Below, piece by piece: positions 53,940 through 62,639 of a stretch of 64,000 nucleotides of DNA; the stretch's first letter is position 1; every line of letters starts with the position of its first letter. A model generated the notes under the pieces. That model did not search any database. It was not told where the DNA came from and saw nothing but the letters and a program-made list of their open reading frames with translations. The translations under genes and the position numbers were made by a program. This stretch comes from Magnetospirillum sp. XM-1 (GTDB lineage Bacteria; Pseudomonadota; Alphaproteobacteria; Rhodospirillales; Magnetospirillaceae): the NCBI RefSeq assembly GCF_001511835.1, contig NZ_LN997848.1, positions 1,984,001 through 2,048,000 of the forward strand, in the 5' to 3' direction.

Positions 53940-54713
53940 ATGGCCGATGATGTGAGGCCGCTGGTTCATCTGGTGGGGGCTGGGCCGGGCGATCCCGATC
54001 TGCTGACGGTCAAGGCGCTGCGCCTGATCCAGTCGGCCGACGTGGTGGTCTACGACCGCCTGGTGGGCGACGGCATTCTCGATCTCATTCCGGCGGGCAC
54101 CACCCGCATCTGCGTCGGCAAGGAGAAGGGCCGCCACCTGCTGCCCCAGGACCAGATCAACGACCTGCTGGTCAGTCTGGCGCGCCCCGGCCGCCGGGTG
54201 GTCCGTTTGAAGGGCGGCGACCCTTACGTCTTCGGGCGCGGCGGCGAGGAGGCCATGTATCTGGCCGGCTACGGCATCGCCACCGAGGTGGTGCCGGGCA
54301 TCACCGCCGCCGCCGGCTGCGCCGCCGCCACCGGCATTCCGCTGACCCACCGCGAGGTGGCGCGCAGCGTCCGCCTGGTCACCGGCCATCTGAAGGAGGA
54401 CCAGAGCCTCGACCTGGACTGGGCCCGTCTGGCCGACCCCTCCTGCACCCTGGTGGTCTACATGGGGGTGGGCACCACCGGATTGATCTCACAGGGACTG
54501 ATCAATGCCGGCCTCGACCCCGCCACCCCGGTGGCGGTGGTGGAGAAGGGCACCACGGCGGCCCAGCGCGTCCTGCGCGGCACGCTCGCCGAACTGGAAG
54601 CCAACGTCGCCCGCTGGCAGGTGGAGCCGCCCGCCTTGCTGATCATCGGCAAGGTGGTCGCCCTGGCCGCCGAGCAAGAGGTCGCCGAGTGGTGCGGCGC
54701 CGTCGAGGCGTGA
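53940..54713 (+). CDS. nirE: Uroporphyrinogen-III C-methyltransferase NirE
   Basis: 257 residues from the ATG at 53940 (GAGGGCGAC before it); a GTG at 53913 overlapping the cupredoxin stop is an alternative. SUMT family: VHLVGAGPGDPDLLTVKALR, VVRLKGGDPYVFGRGGEE, VPGITAAAGCAAATGIPLTHR and VVYMGVGT. It methylates uroporphyrinogen III to precorrin-2, the entry to siroheme and heme d1. Called NirE rather than CobA from its place in the cluster. Confidence 0.94.
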   Translation: MADDVRPLVHLVGAGPGDPDLLTVKALRLIQSADVVVYDRLVGDGILDLIPAGTTRICVGKEKGRHLLPQDQINDLLVSLARPGRRVVRLKGGDPYVFGRGGEEAMYLAGYGIATEVVPGITAAAGCAAATGIPLTHREVARSVRLVTGHLKEDQSLDLDWARLADPSCTLVVYMGVGTTGLISQGLINAGLDPATPVAVVEKGTTAAQRVLRGTLAELEANVARWQVEPPALLIIGKVVALAAEQEVAEWCGAVEA

Positions 54714-54734
54714 GGCTGGCAACGTTCCAATCTC

Positions 54735-54748
54735 TTGCTCAACGTCAA
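54735..54748 (+). promoter_or_regulatory. Crp/Fnr-type box before nirC
   Basis: TTGCT-CAAC-GTCAA, right half perfect, left half weaker. Class-II geometry gives a start near 54783 with TATTCC (54771-54776) as the -10, 20 nt before the nirC ATG. It implies an internal promoter for nirC-nirN. Confidence 0.5.
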
Positions 54749-54802
54749 GCCAAAGCCGGGCCGGGAATGCTATTCCTCGCTTAGCCTGTGGGAGGGCTGA
54801 GG

Positions 54803-55177
54803 ATGCGTATGCTTGGGGCACTGACGGGAGCGGTGGTGATGGCGTTGGCGGCGTGGCCGTCGATGGCTGAGGTCGCGCCTGCGCGCTCGGGGGGCGAGGT
54901 CGCGCCTTCGCGCTCGGGGGCCGAGGTCACGCCTGCGCGTCAGGCGAAACTGAAAGACATGGTGGACCAGGATTGCGGTTCGTGCCACGGCATGACCCGC
55001 CATGGCGGCCTGGGCTCGCCCTTGCTGGCCGAAGATCTGGCCAAGCTGTCGGCCGAGGCGGTGATCGAGACCATCCTGGAGGGGCGCCCCGGCACCCCCA
55101 TGCCGCCGTGGAAGGCCATGCTGAGCCGCGAAGAGGCCGCCTGGATCGCCGCTTATCTGATGGGAGAGCAGAAATGA
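54803..55177 (+). CDS. nirC: Cytochrome c NirC
   Basis: 124 residues from the ATG at 54803 (GGGAGGG six bases before it). Signal peptide to about residue 22, a 9-residue-repeat linker (EVAPARSGG-like, 2.7 copies), then a class I cytochrome c with CGSCH (58-62) and a GTPMPPW methionine ligand. NirC is thought to donate electrons during heme d1 maturation or to NirS. The stop overlaps nirF by 4 bp. Confidence 0.9.
   Translation: MRMLGALTGAVVMALAAWPSMAEVAPARSGGEVAPSRSGAEVTPARQAKLKDMVDQDCGSCHGMTRHGGLGSPLLAEDLAKLSAEAVIETILEGRPGTPMPPWKAMLSREEAAWIAAYLMGEQK
54869..54940 (+). repeat. 27-bp tandem repeat inside nirC
   Basis: Units at 54869-54895 and 54896-54922 differ at two or three positions; a third partial unit runs from 54923. 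The period is a multiple of three, so copy-number change would lengthen or shorten the linker between signal peptide and heme domain without a frameshift. Confidence 0.9.
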
Positions 55178-56340
55178 AGCGTCTTGCCGCCGCCCTGCTG
55201 GGCCTTGGCCTGCTGTCGGCCTGCCAGCCCGTGCTTCGCGGCACCGGTGATTTGGGGCTGGTGGTGGAGCGCGCCGACGGCCGCCTGATGGTGGTCGAGA
55301 ACAGCACCTCCACCAAGCTGGCCAGCATCGCCGGGCTGGGCGATCTGTCCCACGCCGCCCTGGTCTATTCCCGCGACCAGCGCTTCGCCTATGTGTTCGG
55401 CCGCGACGGCGGGCTGACCAAGGTGGACATGCTGACCGCTTCCATCGCCGGCCGGGTCATGCAATCGGGCAATTCCATCGGTGGCGCCATCTCCCAGGAC
55501 GGCACCCTGGTGGCGGTGGCCAATTACACGCCGGGCGGCATCAAGGTGTTCGACGCCGCCACCCTGCAACAGGTGGCCGACATTCCCGCCATCGGCGCCG
55601 ACGGCAAGGCCAGCAAGGTGATCGGCATCGCCGACCTGTCGGGTAAGCGCTTCATCTACACGCTCTATGACGCCGGCGAGATCTGGATCGCCGACCTTTC
55701 GGACCTCAAGGCGCCGAAAATCACCAAGCACACCAATATCGGCAAGCTGCCCTATGACGCGCTGATCACCGGCGACGGGCGCTGGTACCTGGCCGGGCTG
55801 TTCGGCGAGGACGGCATCGCCATGTTCGATTTGTGGAACCCCGACAAGGGGGTGCGGCGCATCCTCGACCATTACGGCAAGGGCAAGGAAGCGCTGCCGG
55901 TCTACAAGATGCCCCATCTGCGCGGCTGGGCGGCGGCCGGCGACGAAATCTGGCTGCCCGCCATCGGTCATCATCAGGTGCTGGTGGTGGACAAGGGCAA
56001 ATGGACGGAAAAGGCCCGGATCGACGTGGCGGGCCAGCCGGTCTTCGCCATGGCCCGGCCCGATGGCCGTCAGGTGTGGGTCAACTTCGCGGTTCCCGAT
56101 TATTCCAAGGTCCAGGTGATCGACACCCAGACCAAGAAGGTGATCAAGACCCTCGAGCCGGGGCTGGCCATTCTGCACATGGAATTCACGCCCAAGGGCG
56201 AGCGGGTGTGGCTGTCGGCCAGGGATTCCGACAAGGTGGTGGTCTACGACACCGAGACCCTGGAGCAGGTGGCCGAGATGCCGGCCGTCAAGCCCAGCGG
56301 CATCTTCTTTACCAACCGCGCCCACAAGACGGGGCTGTAG
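55174..56340 (+). CDS. nirF: Heme d1 biosynthesis protein NirF
   Basis: 388 residues, ATG overlapping the nirC stop. Lipobox LLSAC with Cys17 predicts a periplasmic lipoprotein. The rest is an eight-bladed propeller related to NirS d1 (QRFAYVFGRDGGLTKVDM, SQDGTLVAVANYTPGGIKVFD, FTPKGERVWLSARDSDKVVVYD) without the cytochrome domain. NirF converts a heme d1 precursor before the final dehydrogenation. Confidence 0.95.
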   Translation: MKRLAAALLGLGLLSACQPVLRGTGDLGLVVERADGRLMVVENSTSTKLASIAGLGDLSHAALVYSRDQRFAYVFGRDGGLTKVDMLTASIAGRVMQSGNSIGGAISQDGTLVAVANYTPGGIKVFDAATLQQVADIPAIGADGKASKVIGIADLSGKRFIYTLYDAGEIWIADLSDLKAPKITKHTNIGKLPYDALITGDGRWYLAGLFGEDGIAMFDLWNPDKGVRRILDHYGKGKEALPVYKMPHLRGWAAAGDEIWLPAIGHHQVLVVDKGKWTEKARIDVAGQPVFAMARPDGRQVWVNFAVPDYSKVQVIDTQTKKVIKTLEPGLAILHMEFTPKGERVWLSARDSDKVVVYDTETLEQVAEMPAVKPSGIFFTNRAHKTGL

Positions 56341-56343
56341 GGG

Positions 56344-56793
56344 ATGGACCAGATTGACCGGCGCCTGCTCAACGAGTTCCAGCAGGAGTTTCCGCTGGAT
56401 GCGCGGCCCTATGCCGTGCTGGGCGAGCGTCTGGGCATCGACGAGGACGAGGTGATGGACCGTCTGGCGCGGCTGACCCGCGGCGGGTCCATCAGCCGGG
56501 TGGGCGCGGTGTTCCGTCCCCATACGGTGGGCGGCTCGACGCTGGCGGCCATGGCGGTGCCTGACCACCGGTTGGAAGAGGTGGCCGAACTGGTCAACGC
56601 CTTTCCCGAGGTCAACCACAATTACCAGCGCGAGCACCGGCTGAACCTGTGGTTCGTGGTGACGGCGCAGTCCAAGGCGCGGGTGGCCGAGGTGCTGGCC
56701 GAGATTGCCGCCGCCGCCGGGCTTGCCGTCCTCGACCTGCCGCTGCTCGAGCATTTCCACATCGATCTGGGATTCGACCTCAAATGGACTTGA
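56344..56793 (+). CDS. nirD: Siroheme decarboxylase subunit NirD
   Basis: 149 residues. AsnC/Lrp-like: degenerate HTH (about 5-50) and ligand domain with FPEVNHNYQREHRLNLWFVV. This HNYxRxH pattern marks the NirD/NirG type. With NirL it decarboxylates siroheme to didecarboxysiroheme. Three bases after nirF; it overlaps nirL by 10 bp. Confidence 0.92.
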   Translation: MDQIDRRLLNEFQQEFPLDARPYAVLGERLGIDEDEVMDRLARLTRGGSISRVGAVFRPHTVGGSTLAAMAVPDHRLEEVAELVNAFPEVNHNYQREHRLNLWFVVTAQSKARVAEVLAEIAAAAGLAVLDLPLLEHFHIDLGFDLKWT

Positions 56794-57290
56794 GCGACCG
56801 CGATCACGCCCTGGTCTCGGCCCTGGCCGAGGGTCTGCCCCTGGTCTCCCATCCCTACCGGGCGGTGGGGGCGTCGCTGGGCATGGACGAGGCCGAGGTG
56901 ATCGGGCGCATCCAGGCCATGCGCGACGCCGGGATCATCCGCCGCTTCGGCATTATCGTCCGGCACCACGAACTGGGCTTCAAGGCCAACGCCATGTCGG
57001 TGTGGAGCATCCCCGACGGCGAGGTCAGCGAGATCGGCCGCCGTCTGGGCGACGCGCCGGAGGTGACGCTGTGCTATCGCCGGCCGCCCCGTCTGCCCGA
57101 CTGGCCCTACAACCTGTTCTGCATGATCCACGGTCGCGACCGGAGCGCGGTGGAGGAGACCATCGCCGCCCTGGTGCATCGTTTCGACCTTGCCCGATAC
57201 CCCCATGCGGTGCTGTTCTCCACCCGGCGCTTCAAGCAGACCGGGGCGCGCTACGGGCGGCCCATCCCGCGGGCGGCGGCGGCGGAGTAG
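56784..57290 (+). CDS. nirL: Siroheme decarboxylase subunit NirL
   Basis: 168 residues from an ATG inside the nirD 3' end. HTH-like N-terminus, then the partner-type motif CYRRPPRLPDWPYNLFCMIHG shared with NirH. Named by order and motif type. The extra Arg/Ala-rich C-terminus (RYGRPIPRAAAAE) is not seen in NirH here. Confidence 0.88.
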   Translation: MDLSDRDHALVSALAEGLPLVSHPYRAVGASLGMDEAEVIGRIQAMRDAGIIRRFGIIVRHHELGFKANAMSVWSIPDGEVSEIGRRLGDAPEVTLCYRRPPRLPDWPYNLFCMIHGRDRSAVEETIAALVHRFDLARYPHAVLFSTRRFKQTGARYGRPIPRAAAAE

Positions 57291-57297
57291 GGGGATC

Positions 57298-57741
57298 ATG
57301 GACGACATCGACCGCGCCATCATCAATTCGCTGCAGGGCGGCTTTCCCATCTGCGATCAGCCGTTTTCCGCCATCGCCGAGCCCCTGGGCCTGACCGGAA
57401 CCAAGCTGATGGCCCGTATCCGCAAGCTCCGGGAAGAGGGCGTCATCTCGCGCTTCGGCCCCATGTGGCATGCCGAGCGGATGGGCGGCGAACTGACGCT
57501 GTCGGCCATGAAGGTGCCCCAGGAGCGTTTCGAGGAGGTGGCGGACATCGTCAATTCCTTCCCCGAGGTGGCGCACAATTACGCCCGCGAGCACGCGCTG
57601 AACATGTGGTTCGTGGTGGCTACCGAAAAGCCCGGCCGCAAGGCCGAGGTGCTGGCCGAGATCGAAACCCGGACCGGCATTGCCGTCCACGACATGCCGA
57701 AGATCCAGGAGTTCTACGTGGGACTGAGGTTCGAGGCATGA
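57298..57741 (+). CDS. nirG: Siroheme decarboxylase subunit NirG
   Basis: 147 residues, GGGGG upstream of the ATG. Paralogue of NirD: SFPEVAHNYAREHALNMWFVV with the conserved histidines. Its ATGA overlap with nirH suggests an equimolar pair. Confidence 0.9.
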   Translation: MDDIDRAIINSLQGGFPICDQPFSAIAEPLGLTGTKLMARIRKLREEGVISRFGPMWHAERMGGELTLSAMKVPQERFEEVADIVNSFPEVAHNYAREHALNMWFVVATEKPGRKAEVLAEIETRTGIAVHDMPKIQEFYVGLRFEA

Positions 57742-58217
57742 CCACCGCGCTGGACCCCATCGACCGCGCCATCGTGGTGGCCACCCAGGACGGGCTGCCC
57801 CTGGTGGACAAGCCCTATCACGAGGTGGCGCGCCAGGTGGGGGTTACGCCCGACGAGGTGATGAACCGCATGGAGCGCATGCTGCATGAAGGCGTCATCC
57901 GCCGCATCGGCGTGGTGCCCAACCACTACGCGCTGGGTTACAAGTTCAACGGCATGACCGTGTGGGACGTGGCCGACGAGGACATCGCCGAGGCGGGCAA
58001 GCGGGTGGGCGAGCTGGATTTCGTCAGCCATTGCTACCACCGGCCGCGCCATCTGCCCGACTGGCCCTATTCCCTGTTCGCCATGATCCACGCCAAGGAG
58101 AAGGCCGACGCCGACGCCCTGGTGGCCCGCGTCGCCGACGCCCTGGGTCCGCTGTCGCGCGGCCACATGGTGCTGTTCTCGTCGCGCATCCTCAAGAAGA
58201 CCGGCCTTCGGCTGTAG
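57738..58217 (+). CDS. nirH: Siroheme decarboxylase subunit NirH
   Basis: 159 residues, ATG overlapping the nirG stop. Paralogue of NirL: CYHRPRHLPDWPYSLFAMIH. The four subunits alternate D/L/G/H, i.e. two copies of a two-gene unit, consistent with an old tandem duplication. Confidence 0.9.
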   Translation: MTTALDPIDRAIVVATQDGLPLVDKPYHEVARQVGVTPDEVMNRMERMLHEGVIRRIGVVPNHYALGYKFNGMTVWDVADEDIAEAGKRVGELDFVSHCYHRPRHLPDWPYSLFAMIHAKEKADADALVARVADALGPLSRGHMVLFSSRILKKTGLRL

Positions 58218-58227
58218 GAGTTCGCCC

Positions 58228-59370
58228 GTGTTCCGCGTTTCCCAGTTCATGCACGAACTCGTCGCCCCCACTGCTGTGGGGCCGCGCCGCGATCCGCCCG
58301 GCCCGGTGGTGATCTGGAACCTGATCCGCCGCTGCAACCTCACCTGCAAGCATTGCTATTCCATCTCGGCCGACAAGGATTTCGCCGGCGAGCTGTCCAC
58401 CGACGAGGTGTTCGGCGTGATGAAGGATCTGAAGTCCTTCCGCGTGCCGGTGCTGATCCTGTCGGGCGGCGAGCCGTTGCTGCGCCCCGACATCTTCGAC
58501 ATCGCCATCCGCGCCAAGGAGATGGGCTTCTATACCGCGCTGTCCTCCAACGGCACCCTGATCGATGACAGGATCGCCGACCGCATCGCCGAGATCGGCT
58601 TCAATTACGTCGGCATCAGCATCGACGGCATCGATTCCACCCATGACCGCTTCCGGGCGCGGCAAGGGGCCTTCGCCGAATCCATGGGCGGCATCCGCCG
58701 CTGCGTCGAGCGCGGCGTCAAGGTGGGCCTGCGCTTCACCATGACCATGGACAACGCCGCCGAGCTGCCCCAGGTGATCGACCTGATGGAAAGCGAGAAG
58801 GTGGCCAAGTTCTACTTCTCGCACCTGAACTATGCCGGGCGCGGCAACAAGAACCGCCTGGACGACGCCACCATGCAGGTGACGCGTAATTCCATGGACC
58901 ATCTGTTCGACGTCGCCTGGGCCCATGCCGCGGCCGGGCGCGAGCGGGAGTTCGTCACCGGCAACAACGACGCCGACGGCCCCTATTTCCTGTCCTGGGT
59001 CCGGCGCAACCACCCGGACAAGGCCGACCACGTGGCGGGCAAGCTGCGTCAGTGGGGCGGCAACGCGTCCGGAATCAACGTCGCCAACATCGACAATCTG
59101 GGCGAGGTCCACCCCGACACCATGTGGTGGAACCACAAGCTGGGCAACGTGCGCGACCGGCCGTTCTCTTCCATCTGGCCTGATACCTCGGATGCGCTGA
59201 TGGCGGGCCTGAAGGCGCGGCCCCGGCCGGTGGAGGGCCGCTGCAAGGCCTGCGCCCATCTCGATATGTGCAACGGCAACACCCGGGTGCGGGCCCAACG
59301 GGTGACCGGCAACGCCTGGGCCGAAGATCCGGGATGTTACTTAAGCGACGAGGAGATCGGACTGGCATGA
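58228..59370 (+). CDS. nirJ: Radical SAM enzyme NirJ
   Basis: 380 residues from a GTG at 58228 (GGAG seven bases before). Radical SAM cluster Cys36, Cys40, Cys43 in CNLTCKHC; SGGEPLLRPD for SAM; C-terminal cysteines (CKACAHLDMCNGNTR...CYL) for an auxiliary cluster. NirJ removes propionates from didecarboxysiroheme to install the oxo groups of heme d1. Confidence 0.95.
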   Translation: MFRVSQFMHELVAPTAVGPRRDPPGPVVIWNLIRRCNLTCKHCYSISADKDFAGELSTDEVFGVMKDLKSFRVPVLILSGGEPLLRPDIFDIAIRAKEMGFYTALSSNGTLIDDRIADRIAEIGFNYVGISIDGIDSTHDRFRARQGAFAESMGGIRRCVERGVKVGLRFTMTMDNAAELPQVIDLMESEKVAKFYFSHLNYAGRGNKNRLDDATMQVTRNSMDHLFDVAWAHAAAGREREFVTGNNDADGPYFLSWVRRNHPDKADHVAGKLRQWGGNASGINVANIDNLGEVHPDTMWWNHKLGNVRDRPFSSIWPDTSDALMAGLKARPRPVEGRCKACAHLDMCNGNTRVRAQRVTGNAWAEDPGCYLSDEEIGLA

Positions 59371-60929
59371 AGGCTTCGTTGACTGCTGCAATCCTGCTGC
59401 TGGCCGCCCTTCCCGCCCTGGCCGCCGAGGACGCGCCCCGTCTCTACGCCGAGCATTGCGCCGCCTGCCACGGCGGCGACCGCCTGGGCGCCATCGGCCC
59501 GGCTCTGCTGCCGGAGAATCTGGGACGCCTGCGGAAGGCCGAGGCGGAAAAGGTCATCGCCCAGGGCCGCCCCGCCACCCAGATGCCCGGCCACGCCGAC
59601 AAGCTGACGCCGGAGCAGGTCAAGGCGCTGGCCGATTACGTCTTCACGCCGCTGGCCGCCGTCCCCACCTGGGGCATGGCCGAGATCAAGGCGTCGCACG
59701 TGGTCAACGTCAACGTGGACCTGCTGCCGGGCAAGCCGCAGTGGAATGCCGACCCGCTCAACCTGTTCACGGTGGTGGAGACCGGCGACCACCATGTCAC
59801 CATCCTGGACGGCGATTCGTTCAAGCCGCTGGTCCGCTTCCAAAGCCGCTTCGCCCTGCACGGCGGCGCCAAGTACTCGCCCGACGGCCGCTTCGTCTAT
59901 TTCGCGTCCCGCGACGGCTGGATCACCAAATACGACCTCTACACCCTGCAGGTGGTGGCCGAGATCCGGGCCGGGGTGAACACCCGCAACGTGGCGGTGT
60001 CCCATGACGGCCGCTTCCTGATGGTCGGCAACATGCTGCCCCACACCCTGGTGGCGCTGGACGCCCGCGACCTTACGCCCATGCAGGTGATTCCGGTGGT
60101 GGGCGAGAAGGTGGACGGCAAGGCGCCCACCTCGCGGGTTTCGGCGGTCTACACCGCGCCCATGCGCTCCAGCTTCGTGGTGGCGCTGAAGGACATCCTG
60201 GAGGTCTGGGAGATTCCCTATGCCGACGACGCCGGCCCGGTGATGAACGGCTTCGTCCATTCCTACGAGAAGGGGCACGAGGAAGGCATCAGCCCCGAGG
60301 GCCGCTTCCAGGCCATCCGCATCCGGACGCCCGACTATCTGGACGATTTCTTCTTCGACCGCACCTACGAGAAGCTGATGGGGGCGTCGCGCGACGGCAC
60401 CAAGGGCCTGGTGATGGACCTCGACATCAAGCGCAAGGTGGCCGAGATCGACCTGCCGGGCATGCCGCATCTGGGCTCAGGGATAATCTTCAGGAAGGAC
60501 GGCCGCGACTACATGGCGACGCCGCACCTGAAGGAGGCGGTGATCAGCATCATCGACATGGAAAGCTGGAAGACGGTCAAACGCATCCCCACCCTGGGGC
60601 CGGGCTTCTTCATGCGCAGCCACGAGAACACCAACTACGCCTGGATCGACGTCTCCATGGGCAAGGAGAAGGACGCCATCCAGGTCATCGACCTTAACGC
60701 CATGGAGATCGTCAAGACGCTGCGCCCCGCGCCCGGCCGCACCACGGCCCATGCCGAGTTCGACCGCTCGGGTCGTCACGTGCTGATTTCGGTGATGGAG
60801 CAGGACGGCGAACTGATCGTCTATGATTCCGAGCGCTTCGAGGTAGTGACCCGCATGCCCATGAAGCGGCCGGTGGGCAAGTACAACGTCTTCAACAAGA
60901 TCAATTATTCAAGCGGCACCAGCCATTAG
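59367..60929 (+). CDS. nirN: Heme d1 dehydrogenase NirN
   Basis: 520 residues, ATG overlapping the nirJ stop. Signal peptide to about residue 20, CAACH (31-35), then a NirS-like d1 propeller (WITKYDLYTLQVVAEIRAGVNTRNVAVSHDGRF, HAEFDRSGRHVLISVMEQDGELIVYD). NirN oxidises dihydro-heme d1 and passes it to NirS. Its 3' end overlaps the hydrolase-like gene on the other strand by 29 bp. Confidence 0.95.
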   Translation: MKASLTAAILLLAALPALAAEDAPRLYAEHCAACHGGDRLGAIGPALLPENLGRLRKAEAEKVIAQGRPATQMPGHADKLTPEQVKALADYVFTPLAAVPTWGMAEIKASHVVNVNVDLLPGKPQWNADPLNLFTVVETGDHHVTILDGDSFKPLVRFQSRFALHGGAKYSPDGRFVYFASRDGWITKYDLYTLQVVAEIRAGVNTRNVAVSHDGRFLMVGNMLPHTLVALDARDLTPMQVIPVVGEKVDGKAPTSRVSAVYTAPMRSSFVVALKDILEVWEIPYADDAGPVMNGFVHSYEKGHEEGISPEGRFQAIRIRTPDYLDDFFFDRTYEKLMGASRDGTKGLVMDLDIKRKVAEIDLPGMPHLGSGIIFRKDGRDYMATPHLKEAVISIIDMESWKTVKRIPTLGPGFFMRSHENTNYAWIDVSMGKEKDAIQVIDLNAMEIVKTLRPAPGRTTAHAEFDRSGRHVLISVMEQDGELIVYDSERFEVVTRMPMKRPVGKYNVFNKINYSSGTSH

Positions 60930-61581
60930 CCGCCGGTGAGGGGGCCTCGTCACCCAGCAGGGTGGCGAGGCATCCTCCCCAGCGTCGGGCGAAATCCTCG
61001 CTATCGATGGAGGGCGGCGCCGGCTCGTAGGCCGCCACGTGCGGAATGGCCGGGCGGCGGATGGTGCGGCGAATCTCGAATTCGCGGGTTTCGCCCTCCT
61101 CGGCATCGGCATCGAACACGATCACCGCCAGCCGGGTGGGGTCCTGGGTCTTGATCACGTCCATGAACTTGTAGTCGTGCCACTGGCGGCCGATCCGCGC
61201 GGTCTCGCCGCTGGCCGTGGCGTCCATGGCGATCACCGCGTGGATGCCGCTGCCGTCCACCGGGGTTGACCACGAGGAATTGGCGATCAGCGATATCCAG
61301 GCGCCGAACGAACGGCCGGCCAGCACCACGCGGGAAAAGCCCTCGGCGCGGGCGGCGCGGGCCTGGGCGAACAGGGCCTTGCCCAGTTCATGCTCGCGCT
61401 TGAAGTCGACCGGCACCCGGTTGACCCGGATGGTCCAGCCCTCTGCTGCGAAGCGGGCCAGCACGGGCGGCGGCACATCTGGGGAATCCGTTCCGACGGT
61501 GTAGAGGATCAGGCGGTTCTCGGCCGAGGCGGGAGCGGCGGCGAGGAGGCAGAGCAGAGCCAGAAGGATGCGATTGATCAT
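60901..61581 (-). CDS. Secreted alpha/beta-hydrolase-like protein
   Basis: 226 residues with a signal peptide (cleaved after ASA, about residue 20). GRSFG (89-93) fits a GxSxG nucleophile elbow with Ser91 in VVLAGRSFGAW, followed by AVIAMDAT and IVFDADAEEGE strands as in small alpha/beta hydrolases; a clear catalytic histidine is not obvious. Substrate unknown. Convergent with nirN. Confidence 0.75.
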   Translation of the reverse strand: MINRILLALLCLLAAAPASAENRLILYTVGTDSPDVPPPVLARFAAEGWTIRVNRVPVDFKREHELGKALFAQARAARAEGFSRVVLAGRSFGAWISLIANSSWSTPVDGSGIHAVIAMDATASGETARIGRQWHDYKFMDVIKTQDPTRLAVIVFDADAEEGETREFEIRRTIRRPAIPHVAAYEPAPPSIDSEDFARRWGGCLATLLGDEAPSPAANGWCRLNN

Positions 61582-61627
61582 GGGCTCACCATGCCATCGG
61601 CACCTGACGCCAGCCTATCGGGCGTGT

Positions 61628-62539
61628 TCACCACGCCCCCGGCCCCGCCCGCTGCGAGGCGAAGCGTTCGGCCAGGAAGTCGAGGAAGCTTCTGACCTTG
61701 GCCGACAGCTGATGGCGCTGGAGAAAGACGGCGTGGATGTCGGCCTCCACCCCCGACCAGCCGTCCAGCACGCGCACCAGTTCGCCCGAGCGCAGGTAGG
61801 GCGCGATGTCCCATTCCGAACGCAGCAGGATGCCGTGCCCGGCCAGCGCCCAATCCACCGCCACCTCGCCGTGATTGGCCGACAGCGCGCCGCCCACCTT
61901 GACCGAGGCGTTCGCCTCGGCCGAGACCAGATTCCAGGTGTTGAAGGCCCCTTCGTTCTCGCGGATGACGATGCACTGGTGGTCGCGCAGATCGGTGGGG
62001 AGAAGCGGCGGGGCATGGGCGGCGAGATAGGCAGGAGCGGCGCACAGCAGGCGGCGGTTGGCGGCGATCTTGCGGCGCACCAGGCCCGAATCCGGCCCCA
62101 GTCCGAAGCGTATGCCGATGTCCATGGCCTCGGCGGTGAGGTCCAGCGGCCGGTCCGAGAGGTGGAGGATCACCTCCACCTCGGGATGCAGGCGGACGAA
62201 ATCCGACACCGCCGGGCCCAGGTGACGCCGGCCGAAGCCGAAGCCCGCGTTGATGCGCAAGCTGCCGCGCGGACTTTGCCGTCCGGCGGCCAGATCGCGC
62301 TCCAGGCTTTCGATGTCGCCCAGGATGCGGCGGCCTTCCTCCAGGTATTTCTCGCCTTCCGGGGTCAGGCTCTGACGCCTTGTGGTGCGGTTGAGCAGGC
62401 GCACCCCCAGCCGGGCCTCCAGGGCGGCGAGGCGGCGGCTGATCGCCGGCGGCGACAGCCCCATCTCGCGCGCCGCCGCGGTCAGGCTGGCATGGCGGGC
62501 CACCAGGGCGAAGAAGCCGATATCCAGGTCGATGCTCAA
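61628..62539 (-). CDS. LysR-family transcriptional regulator
   Basis: 303 residues from a TTG at 62539 (GGAG six bases before). N-terminal HTH (FFALVARHASLTAAAREMGLSPPAISRRLAALEARLGVRLLNRTTRR) and two-lobe effector domain (about 90-295, GSLRINAGFGFGRRHLGPAVSDFVRLHPEVEV). Divergent from the TauE-like exporter 100 bp away, which is its likely target. Confidence 0.95.
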   Translation of the reverse strand: MSIDLDIGFFALVARHASLTAAAREMGLSPPAISRRLAALEARLGVRLLNRTTRRQSLTPEGEKYLEEGRRILGDIESLERDLAAGRQSPRGSLRINAGFGFGRRHLGPAVSDFVRLHPEVEVILHLSDRPLDLTAEAMDIGIRFGLGPDSGLVRRKIAANRRLLCAAPAYLAAHAPPLLPTDLRDHQCIVIRENEGAFNTWNLVSAEANASVKVGGALSANHGEVAVDWALAGHGILLRSEWDIAPYLRSGELVRVLDGWSGVEADIHAVFLQRHQLSAKVRSFLDFLAERFASQRAGPGAW

Positions 62540-62639
62540 TTAATGCTCCAAACGCATTAGTATCGTGAATTTGACGCCATTGATTGCGTCTGTGGCAAGG
62601 ATAATCATGGGGCGTTCCTGATCGGCGAAGGCAGCCCCC

